Assembly (NCBI GenBank): GCA_011525295.1
Contig: WTGV01000059.1
Coordinates: 124,001-188,000, forward strand
Reading direction: 5' to 3'
Length of the DNA stretch: 64,000 nt
From: Pseudomonadales bacterium
GTDB taxonomy: Bacteria; Pseudomonadota; Gammaproteobacteria; Pseudomonadales; Azotimanducaceae
Positions 9,342 through 17,739 of the stretch are shown piece by piece (positions within the stretch are counted from its first letter, which is position 1; every line of letters starts with the position of its first letter). The position numbers and the translations under genes were made by a program. A model generated the notes under the pieces. That model had not been told where the DNA came from and did not search any database. It was given only the letters and a program-made list of their open reading frames with translations.

Positions 9342-11582
9342 TCAACGATCGCGTTCCAAGGACTCGTCGGACTGATCCGCAAGCGTAAATGCGACCACCT
9401 TTAGGGGCTCGGTCGGTGCTCCTGTAACAATAACGATGTATTGTGTTCCGCCTAACTCGTAAGTTATTGGATGTGCACCCGCCACGGCACCTGGTAAGTC
9501 CAAGGACCATATTAGTTTGCCAGAGTCCTTACCCATTACCCGCAACTGACTAACGACATCGCCGAAACCGTAGAAAATTAGTTCTGAAGTAACCAGAAGA
9601 CTCGGGCATTGATCGGCCCTGCCCAGATCTTCAGTGATTTCAAGCGGTTTTAATAGTGGATGATCTTTCGGCCCGGCACCATTTGGTACCTGCCAGCGAA
9701 TCTCACCTGTTCCCATGTCATAAGCTGTAATACTTGACCACGGCGGTTTGACAAAAGGAATCCCCCCTAAGCTTCGAAATTCTGCATCGGACTGAACTAC
9801 AACTCCGTTGTGCTGAGAATCTGCTAACGATAATCGGACAACTGTAGGAAGACGTCGCGACGCGACAAAGAGCCAACCAAGACGAGGATCGAATGACGCA
9901 CCCGACCAATTTGCTCCACCGCCAATTCCCGGGACGACCACCGTACCACGTGTTGAGGGTGGCGTAAACAACTCACCGTAGTCGTACTTCTTTAATTCAT
10001 TCTCCGCAAGTTCGTACAACTGCGGAGAGAGATCGAGAATGTCATCCTTCGTTATGCCCTGCATTTCGAAAGGGGGTGGCCAAGTTGGGCGAGGTTGAGT
10101 CTTCGCAGTCTGTTCTGAAGCCACCGAACTCTGTGGTACTTCAACTTCTTCAACCTCCCAAATCGGCTCCCCGTTAGTACGGTCCAATACGAAAAGAAAG
10201 CCTGTTTTAGTTACCACTGCGACAATTTTGCGGGGTTTATTGTTGATCGTAACATCCGCGATCACCGGGGCTGCAGGGTTATCGTAATCCCAAATGTCGT
10301 GGTGTACTGTTTGAAAATGCCACACCCGTTCTCCTGTTCTCGCATTGAGAGCTAAGATCGAAGTACTAAAAAGATTCGCACCAGGACGCTCGCCACCATA
10401 AAAGTGATGTGATGGTGCGGAAGTAGGTAAATACACCAAGTTCAACTCCGAGTCACAACTAGCGTTACTCCACACGTTTGTATTTCCCATCCAGCGCCAC
10501 GAATCGTTTCCCCAGGTCTCGTTTCCAAATTCTGCCTCTTGTGGTACGGTGTGAAATACCCATAGTTGTTTTCCAGTTTTCACGTCGAAACCACGAATGT
10601 CTCCGAGGGGTAAATTCCACTTAGTCGGGTCGTCGCTGATACGAGCCTCGTGAGAGTTGTCATCACTTTGACTCCCGACAACGACCACGTCACCGCAAAC
10701 CGTAGGTGCGTTGCTCCATGAAGTGTACTTCGGATCAAGCGGTCTTTGAAGGCCAGTTCGCAAGTTCACTCTACCGTCGGTTCCAAACGATTCAATCACT
10801 TTTCCAGATCGAGAGTCTAACGTGATCAACCAACCATCAGAGGTAACCAAAAATATGCGCGCATCGTCTGCTTCACGATGATAAGCTACTCCTCGAGTAC
10901 TAAACCCGTACATTGGGGGGACTGGACCGTCCTTGGTACCTGGGTCGAAATTCCAAATATTGTCTCCTGTCACTGCATCAATTGCCGAGATGGTGGAATA
11001 TCGCGTTCTTACAAACAATCGTCCGTCAATCATTAATGGAGTAGCTTTCGAGAAGTCAGGCGGACGTTTGGAATTTTTAGGATCATACAAACCTGTATCA
11101 ACCTTGGAGGTCCACGTCCAGGCTATTTGTAATTTGGAGACATTGTCTTCGTTTATTTGTGACAGTGGTGAATACTTGGTTGCCTTCAAATCGCCGGCGT
11201 ATGCTGGCCACTCTCCATGACTCGAGGAGTAGTCAAACTTACGTTCGATGTGATCAATCATCTCATCGCTACCTTCTGTTTCAGCTCCCAGGCCGAGGTC
11301 TGGTGGTGGTTGTGCGACGGTCGTTTCTTTGGTCTCGTCGTCCTCTCGTTCCAACAACCATTCCACATCGATGGTGGTTTCAGATCGCTCACTTAGTTCG
11401 TTCTTCAACCAAGTTCCACGTTCGTTGAGAGCTTCCCCGCCGGTGGACGATGCATGACAATAGCCACAATCCTTGGCTCCAAGTTTCAGAGCATCCGGTA
11501 ACATGTCCGGCGAGGCATGGATCGTCGTGATCCAAGTTATCAAGAGCATCGAGAATAAAGAAAATTGAAATAGAGGTCGCAT
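9342..11582 (-). CDS. PQQ-dependent dehydrogenase with N-terminal haem c motif
   Basis: A 746-residue quinoprotein. An N-terminal signal peptide (about 1-23) is followed by a CGYCH haem-attachment motif at about residues 38-42, then a linker and a PQQ beta-propeller from about 120 to the end. Propeller hallmarks include repeated W-x-x-x-T-G-x-x-x-W blades such as ALNARTGERVWHF and the HHDIWDYDNPAAP segment typical of the membrane glucose-dehydrogenase-like group. It should act in the periplasm, oxidising an alcohol or sugar and passing electrons to cytochrome c. The haem motif sits before the propeller rather than after it, unlike ordinary quinohaemoproteins. Substrate unknown. It converges on fur with 13 bases between them. 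Confidence 0.85.
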   Translation of the reverse strand: MRPLFQFSLFSMLLITWITTIHASPDMLPDALKLGAKDCGYCHASSTGGEALNERGTWLKNELSERSETTIDVEWLLEREDDETKETTVAQPPPDLGLGAETEGSDEMIDHIERKFDYSSSHGEWPAYAGDLKATKYSPLSQINEDNVSKLQIAWTWTSKVDTGLYDPKNSKRPPDFSKATPLMIDGRLFVRTRYSTISAIDAVTGDNIWNFDPGTKDGPVPPMYGFSTRGVAYHREADDARIFLVTSDGWLITLDSRSGKVIESFGTDGRVNLRTGLQRPLDPKYTSWSNAPTVCGDVVVVGSQSDDNSHEARISDDPTKWNLPLGDIRGFDVKTGKQLWVFHTVPQEAEFGNETWGNDSWRWMGNTNVWSNASCDSELNLVYLPTSAPSHHFYGGERPGANLFSTSILALNARTGERVWHFQTVHHDIWDYDNPAAPVIADVTINNKPRKIVAVVTKTGFLFVLDRTNGEPIWEVEEVEVPQSSVASEQTAKTQPRPTWPPPFEMQGITKDDILDLSPQLYELAENELKKYDYGELFTPPSTRGTVVVPGIGGGANWSGASFDPRLGWLFVASRRLPTVVRLSLADSQHNGVVVQSDAEFRSLGGIPFVKPPWSSITAYDMGTGEIRWQVPNGAGPKDHPLLKPLEITEDLGRADQCPSLLVTSELIFYGFGDVVSQLRVMGKDSGKLIWSLDLPGAVAGAHPITYELGGTQYIVIVTGAPTEPLKVVAFTLADQSDESLERDR

Positions 11583-11618
11583 GAATTTCGGTGTCGTTAG
11601 GCTTGACCGAATGCCTAG

Positions 11619-12665
11619 CTAAGCTCGATGTGCTCGAGATAAAAATTCTTCTGAAGCCATCTCCACAATACGACTGACAGTACGCTCAAATTCTTCGCTA
11701 AGTCGAGTGCCTTGATAAAGATCAGTTACGCTAGCAGCAGCCTGTACAACAAAGTTTACGTTGTAATCGTACAGTATGTCGACCAAGTTGATAAAGCGCT
11801 TCGCAGCATCTTCAAAACTAGCTGTTAAATGGGGGACCTGATAGATAAAGAGAGTATGATAGAGCCTTGCTATTTCAATATAGTCTGGCGCACTTTTTGG
11901 CGCAACGCAGAGTTCTTTAAACGTGAATCCAACTACGCCTAGCTCGGAAAAGACGGACTCAATTTTTCGGTCATTAATCTTTAGAATCGGACCAGATTCG
12001 TCAACGTTCCCACCAAACAGAAGCATGTCGTTTTCCCGAAGTTCAGGGGTTAATTCTGTACCAACTCGATACAACTTAGTCCGTTTTAGTGCTCGCAAGC
12101 GGTAGTCTATCGGTCCATTTAAGTGTACGATCTGACAAAATTCCTTAAGCAACTCGATCGCGGGTAGAAATCGCCGGCGCTGCAATCCATTTTTGTATAG
12201 TTCGTGAGGTTCGATGTTAGAAGTCGCTACCAGAACTATGCCTAGCTGAAACATGTGCTTCAAGAGTTCCGAAAGAATCATCGCATCTCCAATGTCAGAG
12301 ACTACGAATTCATCAAAACATAGCAACCGGGTATCCCTCGCGAGTTTCGTCGTGATCACTTCAAGTGGATTTTCCGTTTCAGAATGCAGAGCGAGCTGCT
12401 GATGCACCATTTGCATGAATTGGTGAAAGTGCACTCTAGTCTTCTGTTCAATTCTTATTTGTAAGTAAAAGTGATCCATCAACCAGGTTTTTCCTCGACC
12501 GACTCCTCCCCAAATATATAAGCCTTTGATACGTTTGGTGTTTCGATTTGAGAGAAAACTGCCGAGAACTCGTCGCCATTTCGGTGTGGCTTCTGAACGT
12601 TCTAACCGTGTTGACAGACGAGCGAGTTCGTCAGCTATCGGTTGTTGGTGAAGATCAAGCTCCAC
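11619..12665 (-). CDS. zapE: Cell division ATPase ZapE (AFG1-like)
   Basis: A 348-residue AFG1/ZapE AAA-type ATPase, the usual length for this family. Walker A reads GGVGRGKTWLMD (about residues 53-64) and Walker B LLCFDEF. The VATSNIEPHELYKNGLQR segment, diagnostic for the family, follows. ZapE associates with the FtsZ ring at the inner face of the membrane and is needed for division under low oxygen or heat in E. coli. It is the last gene of the minus-strand ibaG-murA-zapE group and begins 63 bases after murA, so co-transcription is plausible. Confidence 0.92.
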   Translation of the reverse strand: MELDLHQQPIADELARLSTRLERSEATPKWRRVLGSFLSNRNTKRIKGLYIWGGVGRGKTWLMDHFYLQIRIEQKTRVHFHQFMQMVHQQLALHSETENPLEVITTKLARDTRLLCFDEFVVSDIGDAMILSELLKHMFQLGIVLVATSNIEPHELYKNGLQRRRFLPAIELLKEFCQIVHLNGPIDYRLRALKRTKLYRVGTELTPELRENDMLLFGGNVDESGPILKINDRKIESVFSELGVVGFTFKELCVAPKSAPDYIEIARLYHTLFIYQVPHLTASFEDAAKRFINLVDILYDYNVNFVVQAAASVTDLYQGTRLSEEFERTVSRIVEMASEEFLSRAHRA

Positions 12666-12728
12666 GTGGGTAAGATTTTTGCATCAATATTGTTGCAATT
12701 GCACGTTCAATCGAAGATCGTTGAGACG

Positions 12729-14000
12729 TCAGTTCGTGCTCACACGCTCCACATCCGCCCCGAGCAATTGAAGCTTTTCTTCAATTCGTTCATATCCTCG
12801 ATCGAGATGATAGATTCGGTTAATCTCAGAAATTCCATCAGCTACGAGGGCACCGATCACAAGACTAGAAGAAGCCCGTAAATCTGTGGCCATTACTTTA
12901 GCTCCGCGGAGTTCGTTTACCCCTCGAATGACCGCTATAGTAGGGCTCTCTAACGAGGCATTTGCACCTAGGCGGACTAGTTCTTGGAGGTGCATGAACC
13001 TATTTTCGAACACTGTCTCCACCACTCTACTACTTCCTTTTGAAACGCAATTTAGTGCGAGAAATTGAGCTTGCAGATCGGTGGGAATCCCGGGGTACAC
13101 ATCGGTGACAATATCTGTGGCTTTCAGCTCACACTGATCTGCAGCAAGTTCAATAGTTGAACCGTCAACGTTGATCGTAGTTCCGAACTTTAGAAACGTT
13201 TCGAGAACTGTTTCGAGTACAACTGGATCTGTGTCAACGATTCGAATCGTACCGTGGGTTGCGGCTGTGGCTGCGAGAAAGGTCCCTATTTCAATCCTAT
13301 CTGCGCTTACCTGGCAACTACCGCTATGCAGTTGCCTTTGACCAATGACCGTAATACAATCGGTACCGTCCCCCGATATTTGTGCTCCCATGGAACGTAA
13401 GCAGTCCGCAAGTTCCACGACTTCTGGTTCCTTCGCGGCATTTCGCATCCGAGTTGTGCCTTCAGCTAAGGTAGCCGCCATCATCACGTTTTGCGTCCCT
13501 CCCACAGTCACAACATCGAACTCAATATCAGCCCCCCTGAGTTTGTCCTTACAACTTGCGGTTACATAACCCTGTTCTAAATCGATAGTTGCACCAAGTT
13601 TGCGCAAAGCCTTGAGATGTTGGTCCACGGGACGACTACCGATTGCACAGCCGCCAGGCAGGGAGACTTCCACGCGTCCGAATCGCGCAAGTAATGGGCC
13701 GAGCACGAGAAACGATGCACGCATTTTGCGAACAAGATCATAGGGTGCTACTAGGTTGTGCACATCGGATGTATTGATAGAAACGCCACCGTTTCCATTG
13801 GCTTCGATTTCTGCACCGAGCGTATCGAGTAAATCCAACATGAGCGTGACATCGCGTACTTCAGGTATGTTCCTGATGTCTACCAACCCAGACGACAACA
13901 AAGTCGCTGCTAGAATTGGAAGTGTTGCATTTTTTGATCCGCCAGGTCGAAGTTCCCCGTTTAACGGGGTCCCACCTCGAATACGCAAGCTATCCATCAA
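12729..14000 (-). CDS. murA: UDP-N-acetylglucosamine 1-carboxyvinyltransferase
   Basis: A 423-residue MurA, the cytosolic enzyme that transfers enolpyruvate from PEP to UDP-GlcNAc, the first committed step of peptidoglycan synthesis. The active-site Cys is Cys118 in LPGGCAIGSRPVDQH; it is the residue fosfomycin alkylates, so the enzyme should be sensitive. Lys23 and Asn24 in GGSKNA are also conserved. Length and fold repeats are normal. The ATG overlaps the ibaG stop in an ATGA arrangement, so the two are translationally coupled, as ibaG-murA is in most Gammaproteobacteria. Confidence 0.96.
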   Translation of the reverse strand: MMDSLRIRGGTPLNGELRPGGSKNATLPILAATLLSSGLVDIRNIPEVRDVTLMLDLLDTLGAEIEANGNGGVSINTSDVHNLVAPYDLVRKMRASFLVLGPLLARFGRVEVSLPGGCAIGSRPVDQHLKALRKLGATIDLEQGYVTASCKDKLRGADIEFDVVTVGGTQNVMMAATLAEGTTRMRNAAKEPEVVELADCLRSMGAQISGDGTDCITVIGQRQLHSGSCQVSADRIEIGTFLAATAATHGTIRIVDTDPVVLETVLETFLKFGTTINVDGSTIELAADQCELKATDIVTDVYPGIPTDLQAQFLALNCVSKGSSRVVETVFENRFMHLQELVRLGANASLESPTIAVIRGVNELRGAKVMATDLRASSSLVIGALVADGISEINRIYHLDRGYERIEEKLQLLGADVERVSTN

Positions 14001-14239
14001 GCTAGATCGTCAATCTCAGTGGGGGTTTTGGCATGAATGGTAACAGCGTGCAAATCTCCGGTTTGAATTAGGTCGCCAATCAAACTATAGATCAATTGCT
14101 GACGCTGTACCTGCGAACGACCTGCAAAGTCATTGGATACGACACCAAGCACCGCTGAAGCTCCTTGAACTTGCACAGAGATTTGAGCATCTGCAAATTG
14201 TTGCGTTAACCTTTTTTTGAGTTCGTCACCGAGTTGCAT
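13997..14239 (-). CDS. ibaG: BolA-family protein IbaG
   Basis: An 80-residue BolA-fold protein. The central GVVSNDFAGRSQVQRQQLIY matches the BolA/IbaG signature with its invariant helix-turn region. IbaG partners with monothiol glutaredoxins in Fe-S cluster handling. It sits directly before murA with a 4-base overlap, the conserved gammaproteobacterial position. Here it may be the first gene of the operon, because the mla phospholipid-transport genes that often precede it are absent. Confidence 0.9.
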   Translation of the reverse strand: MQLGDELKKRLTQQFADAQISVQVQGASAVLGVVSNDFAGRSQVQRQQLIYSLIGDLIQTGDLHAVTIHAKTPTEIDDLA

Positions 14240-14251
14240 ATATATTTGTGG

Positions 14252-14380
14252 TTAGGTGGAAATTCGATCCATGAACGACGCTGCGAGACAGAGGAGAAGT
14301 CCCAACATCAAGGGAAGGAATGTTGCGGAACGAGAGTTTCGCTCATTGTTAAAATCGTTCAACTCACAATGATAGTCCAT
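14252..14380 (-). CDS. Possible 42-residue membrane peptide upstream of ibaG
   Basis: A short open frame starting at ATG 14380 ends 12 bases before ibaG. It encodes a hydrophilic N-terminus of about 18 residues and then a hydrophobic stretch, FLPLMLGLLLCLAASFM, that could span the membrane once. It fills almost all of the divergent gap between ibaG and yrbG. There is no clear ribosome-binding site, and the divergent promoters must overlap it. It may be a chance frame; the hydrophobic run and spacing are the only support. Confidence 0.3.
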   Translation of the reverse strand: MDYHCELNDFNNERNSRSATFLPLMLGLLLCLAASFMDRIST

Positions 14381-14388
14381 AACTAAAC

Positions 14389-15348
14389 ATGATCTGGCTG
14401 TGGTTAATTTTGCTTGTAGCAGGTTTTGTACTCCTCGTTTGGAGTGCTGATCTCTTTGTTGAAGGGACGGCGGCACTCGCCCGAAACATAGGTGTATCTG
14501 ACCTGTTCATCGGTCTCACTGCAGTCTCCATTGGTACCTCGGCGCCTGAAATTTTCATCGCCATCACCGACTCATTCAAATTTGAACCGGACATCGCTAT
14601 TGGGAATGCCATCGGCTCAAATGTCGCGAATATGGGGCTTGTCCTCGGCATCACAGCAATGGTAGTCCCATTACCCTACGACAAACGCATTCTACGAAGC
14701 GAGCTACCGATGTTGTTGTTTGCGACGGTATTAGCTGGAATTTGTCTAGTAGATTTGCGTCTAGGGCGTGGAGATGGAATTGTCTTTTTGACTTTGTTTG
14801 GATTCATCATGTATCGTATGGTTCGTTCCTCCAAAAAAGCGGAGCAACTTCCAGACGAACTCGAAAGCGCGCTGAGTGACATACCCAGCATGGGTACTAC
14901 GCGAGCCTCACTTCAAGCTCTGATCGGCTTAGTAGTATTAGTAATTTCTGCAAACTACTTAATTGTAGTGCCGGCGAGAAGTTTAGCTGAGGCGTTACAC
15001 GTGGAGGTATTTGACGTCGGTACGACGATCGTCGCAGTGGGTACCAGTCTACCTGAATTGGTGGTTACTCTTCGTGCAGCGATCAAAGGAGGATACGGAA
15101 TTGCGATAGGCAATATCGTCGGTTCAAATTTGCTCAACTTATTAGTAGTACTGTCCGTCCCAGCTTTAATGCGCCCATCCACGCTGACGTTACACGAATT
15201 TGTGACTGACTACGGTATGATGTTTCTTCTTACCATCGTCATCGCTCTCTTTGCCTACGCGGTTGGTGCAAAAAAGATAATTACAAGATTAGAAGGAGCA
15301 CTGTTGCTGACCGCTTGGATCGGCTACATCGTGTTGAAATACGCTTAA
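14389..15348 (+). CDS. yrbG: Ca2+/Na+ antiporter of the YrbG family
   Basis: A 319-residue CaCA-superfamily cation exchanger with about ten membrane segments. The two inverted alpha repeats are plain: GTSAPEIFIAI with GNAIGSNVANMGLVLG in the first half, GTSLPELVVTL with GNIVGSNLLNLLVVLS in the second; their acidic residues bind the transported ion. It is an inner-membrane protein expected to exchange Ca2+ for Na+ or H+. It opens the plus-strand operon that continues with kdsC, as in E. coli except that kdsD does not follow. Its stop overlaps the kdsC ATG by one base. Confidence 0.92.
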   Translation: MIWLWLILLVAGFVLLVWSADLFVEGTAALARNIGVSDLFIGLTAVSIGTSAPEIFIAITDSFKFEPDIAIGNAIGSNVANMGLVLGITAMVVPLPYDKRILRSELPMLLFATVLAGICLVDLRLGRGDGIVFLTLFGFIMYRMVRSSKKAEQLPDELESALSDIPSMGTTRASLQALIGLVVLVISANYLIVVPARSLAEALHVEVFDVGTTIVAVGTSLPELVVTLRAAIKGGYGIAIGNIVGSNLLNLLVVLSVPALMRPSTLTLHEFVTDYGMMFLLTIVIALFAYAVGAKKIITRLEGALLLTAWIGYIVLKYA

Positions 15349-15860
15349 TGACCTCTCCAGAACTAACCGCGCTCGTTAAAGCTAAACTTGAGGCTACGCG
15401 GGCTGTAATTCTCGATGTCGACGGCGTAATGACCAATGGCATCATATCGATCGACGATCGCGGCAACGAACTCAAAGCATTCCACGTTCACGATGGGTAC
15501 GGTGTTAACGCTCTTATACAAAATGGGATTCGAATGGCGATTATGTCCGGACGTACATCAGCTGCTGTTGAACAACGCGCGCGGGAATTGAACATTACCG
15601 ACGTGTATCAAGGTCTGACAGACAAGTCCGCGGCGTTAGCAGAATTTGCGCGTTCACATGGTTTGAACTATGTAGAAATTGCGCACATTGGCGACGATAT
15701 CCCCGATCTAGTACTTTTTGGACGTGTAGGTTTGGCGGTTGCAGTCGCCAATGCAGTACCCAGACTCAAAGAAGCCGCAGATCTCGTGCTGACTCGAGCT
15801 GGCGGTACCGGAGCGATACGAGAGTTTTCAGATCTGTTATTGAGCGTCCAGCAAGCATGA
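15348..15860 (+). CDS. kdsC: 3-deoxy-D-manno-octulosonate 8-phosphate phosphatase
   Basis: A 170-residue HAD-family phosphatase that removes phosphate from Kdo-8-phosphate on the way to lipopolysaccharide core. The nucleophile motif is ILDVDGVMTNG (Asp23 and Asp25), motif II is MSGRTS and motif III is IGDDIPD. The small size without a cap domain is typical of tetrameric KdsC. I chose the ATG at 15348, which overlaps the yrbG stop; the frame stays open 33 bases further upstream, but that extension lies inside yrbG. Its 3' end overlaps the lptC start by ATGA. Confidence 0.93.
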   Translation: MTSPELTALVKAKLEATRAVILDVDGVMTNGIISIDDRGNELKAFHVHDGYGVNALIQNGIRMAIMSGRTSAAVEQRARELNITDVYQGLTDKSAALAEFARSHGLNYVEIAHIGDDIPDLVLFGRVGLAVAVANAVPRLKEAADLVLTRAGGTGAIREFSDLLLSVQQA

Positions 15861-16453
15861 CAAAGAAAATTCTTTTTGGTGCCACAATTACTGGAATACT
15901 TGGAGTAATTCTGTATCTGTTCTTCCCAAAAGAGATTCAAGAAAGTACGACAACAGATCTCGCGGAAGTACCGGATATTTATCTCAAAGAAGTACAAGTT
16001 CAAGCGTTCACCGAGACTGGACAACTTGCATATGAACTAACCGCAGAAGAGATTGAGCAGTTTACTGCTCAAACTAAGATGCTCTTCAAACGTCTAAAGA
16101 TCTCAGTGGAGAGAGAAAATGGTGAACAGTGGCACATGACCGCAGATCTCGGATCAGTCCAACCAGATTCCGATGAGCCGAGTCAACTCTTAGAGCCGAT
16201 CGAATTGCTTGGAAACGTCAACGTACACTCAGGCGACATCAACGATCCTGAATATTTATTCAATGGGATGAACGTAGTATTCGATCCGCGTAGCAACACC
16301 CTCTATAGCGATGAAGATGTGTATATCAAAGCAGGTGTTTCTACATATGATGCAGACTCGTTTCACTTTGATCTCGAAACTAAACGATTAACGTCAAGTT
16401 CAGAACCAGGTAGCCAAGTAGAGATTCAACATGAAAGTATGGAAACAGAGTAA
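15857..16453 (+). CDS. lptC: LPS export protein LptC
   Basis: A 198-residue LptC. A single N-terminal membrane anchor (about 4-22) is followed by a periplasmic beta-jellyroll that receives lipopolysaccharide from LptB2FG and hands it to LptA. It is identified by position between kdsC and lptA, by length, and by family stretches such as GQLAYELTAEEIEQF and SDEDVYIKAG. Sequence conservation in this family is low. It overlaps kdsC by 4 bases and lptA by 23, so translation of the three is coupled. Confidence 0.88.
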   Translation: MTKKILFGATITGILGVILYLFFPKEIQESTTTDLAEVPDIYLKEVQVQAFTETGQLAYELTAEEIEQFTAQTKMLFKRLKISVERENGEQWHMTADLGSVQPDSDEPSQLLEPIELLGNVNVHSGDINDPEYLFNGMNVVFDPRSNTLYSDEDVYIKAGVSTYDADSFHFDLETKRLTSSSEPGSQVEIQHESMETE

Positions 16454-16946
16454 ACGACAAGTCTTCTTTGAGTATCTGGTACTCACTCTACTTCTCTTTT
16501 GGTGCGTACCAACGTTCTCGTTTGGAATGTCCAATATCAAAGCTGATAACACTGACTTCGACCTTTCCAAAGGCGAATTTACAGCGAAGGGAAACGTGAA
16601 AATCGATTCTGATGAAGTGACGTTAAGTGCGGATGAAGTACAAGCTAAAGTTAAAGGTACTCAACTCCTCTCAATCACTGCCACCGGCGAGCCGCTTGAG
16701 TTAGAACTTGAGATCGTTGACGAAGAAGAAGGATCACAAACAATCAGTGCTTCTGCGAAGGAGTTGACGTTCGATAACGAAGCAAATTGGATTGAATTCA
16801 TCGGGGACGTTCAACTTCAAACGGAGGTAGCCAAAATTCGCGCACAAAAGATTCGTATTGAGCTGGACACTCAAAAGATTGTCGCTACGAAAGGCGAAGA
16901 TAGTGAGCAAGTAGAAATCACGCTCCTGGACGAGGAGACACCTTAG
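16431..16946 (+). CDS. lptA: LPS transport periplasmic protein LptA
   Basis: A 171-residue LptA (OstA-like) with an N-terminal signal peptide of about 32 residues ending near FSFGMS. The mature part is an all-beta OstA domain, with [20 protein letters not shown] as the typical first hairpin. It bridges the periplasm, passing LPS from LptC to LptD. It lacks obvious partners beyond the operon. The coding region begins inside lptC and ends 16 bases before lptB. Confidence 0.9.
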   Translation: MKVWKQSKRQVFFEYLVLTLLLFWCVPTFSFGMSNIKADNTDFDLSKGEFTAKGNVKIDSDEVTLSADEVQAKVKGTQLLSITATGEPLELELEIVDEEEGSQTISASAKELTFDNEANWIEFIGDVQLQTEVAKIRAQKIRIELDTQKIVATKGEDSEQVEITLLDEETP

Positions 16947-16962
16947 TTCGAATGAATGCGAT

Positions 16963-17727
16963 ATGAACTCCGAAGTTGCTAACCACAGCGACGTAGTGTC
17001 TTCAACCACATTGGTTGCAGACGGTATCTCAAAACGATACGGAAAACGGTTAGTCGTTGAAAATATATCGGTGTCTGTCTCTACAGGAGAAGTCGTCGGC
17101 CTACTTGGTCCGAACGGAGCTGGGAAGACTACCAGTTTCTACTGTATAGTGGGACTTATTCGCATGGACACAGGGACAATCCATTTAGGTGACAACGAGA
17201 TTACTAGTGCCCCTATGCATCTACGGGCTCGTGCTGGACTAGGCTACCTACCCCAAGAAGCAAGCGTATTTCGGCGATTGACTACCTATCAAAACATTCT
17301 CACGACTGTGGAACTACACGCAGGGACAAGTCGCGCTGAACGGCAACAACGCGTCGAGGAACTCCTCCAAGAGTTTAACCTTGAGAAAGTTCGGAATAAT
17401 TTAGGTGAAAGACTGTCAGGGGGAGAACGTCGACGGTTAGAAATCGCGAGAGCGCTGGCCTCCCAACCAAAGTTCGTTCTTTTGGATGAGCCGTTTGCTG
17501 GAGTTGACCCAATCTCTGTAGCAGACATTAAACATAACGTACGGCACTTAACCTCAAAGGGAATAGGAGTACTCATTACAGACCATAACGTTCGAGATAC
17601 CCTCGATCTGTGTGATCGAGCATATATTGTGAGCGAAGGACACGTCATCGCCGAGGGCGCGACTGAAGACATCCTCGCAAACGAAGAAGTTCGTCGATCC
17701 TATCTTGGTTCTGAGTTCAAAATTTAA
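16963..17727 (+). CDS. lptB: LPS export ABC transporter ATP-binding protein LptB
   Basis: A 254-residue ABC ATPase that drives LPS extraction by LptFGC. Walker A is GPNGAGKTT at 49-57, the signature [15 protein letters not shown], and Walker [15 protein letters not shown], all matching LptB closely. There is a roughly 15-residue hydrophilic N-terminal extension before the first strand. It lies between lptA and rpoN in the standard order. LptF and LptG are not in the window, as expected because they are usually encoded elsewhere. Confidence 0.95.
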   Translation: MNSEVANHSDVVSSTTLVADGISKRYGKRLVVENISVSVSTGEVVGLLGPNGAGKTTSFYCIVGLIRMDTGTIHLGDNEITSAPMHLRARAGLGYLPQEASVFRRLTTYQNILTTVELHAGTSRAERQQRVEELLQEFNLEKVRNNLGERLSGGERRRLEIARALASQPKFVLLDEPFAGVDPISVADIKHNVRHLTSKGIGVLITDHNVRDTLDLCDRAYIVSEGHVIAEGATEDILANEEVRRSYLGSEFKI

Positions 17728-17739
17728 GAGTCGCTGTTT

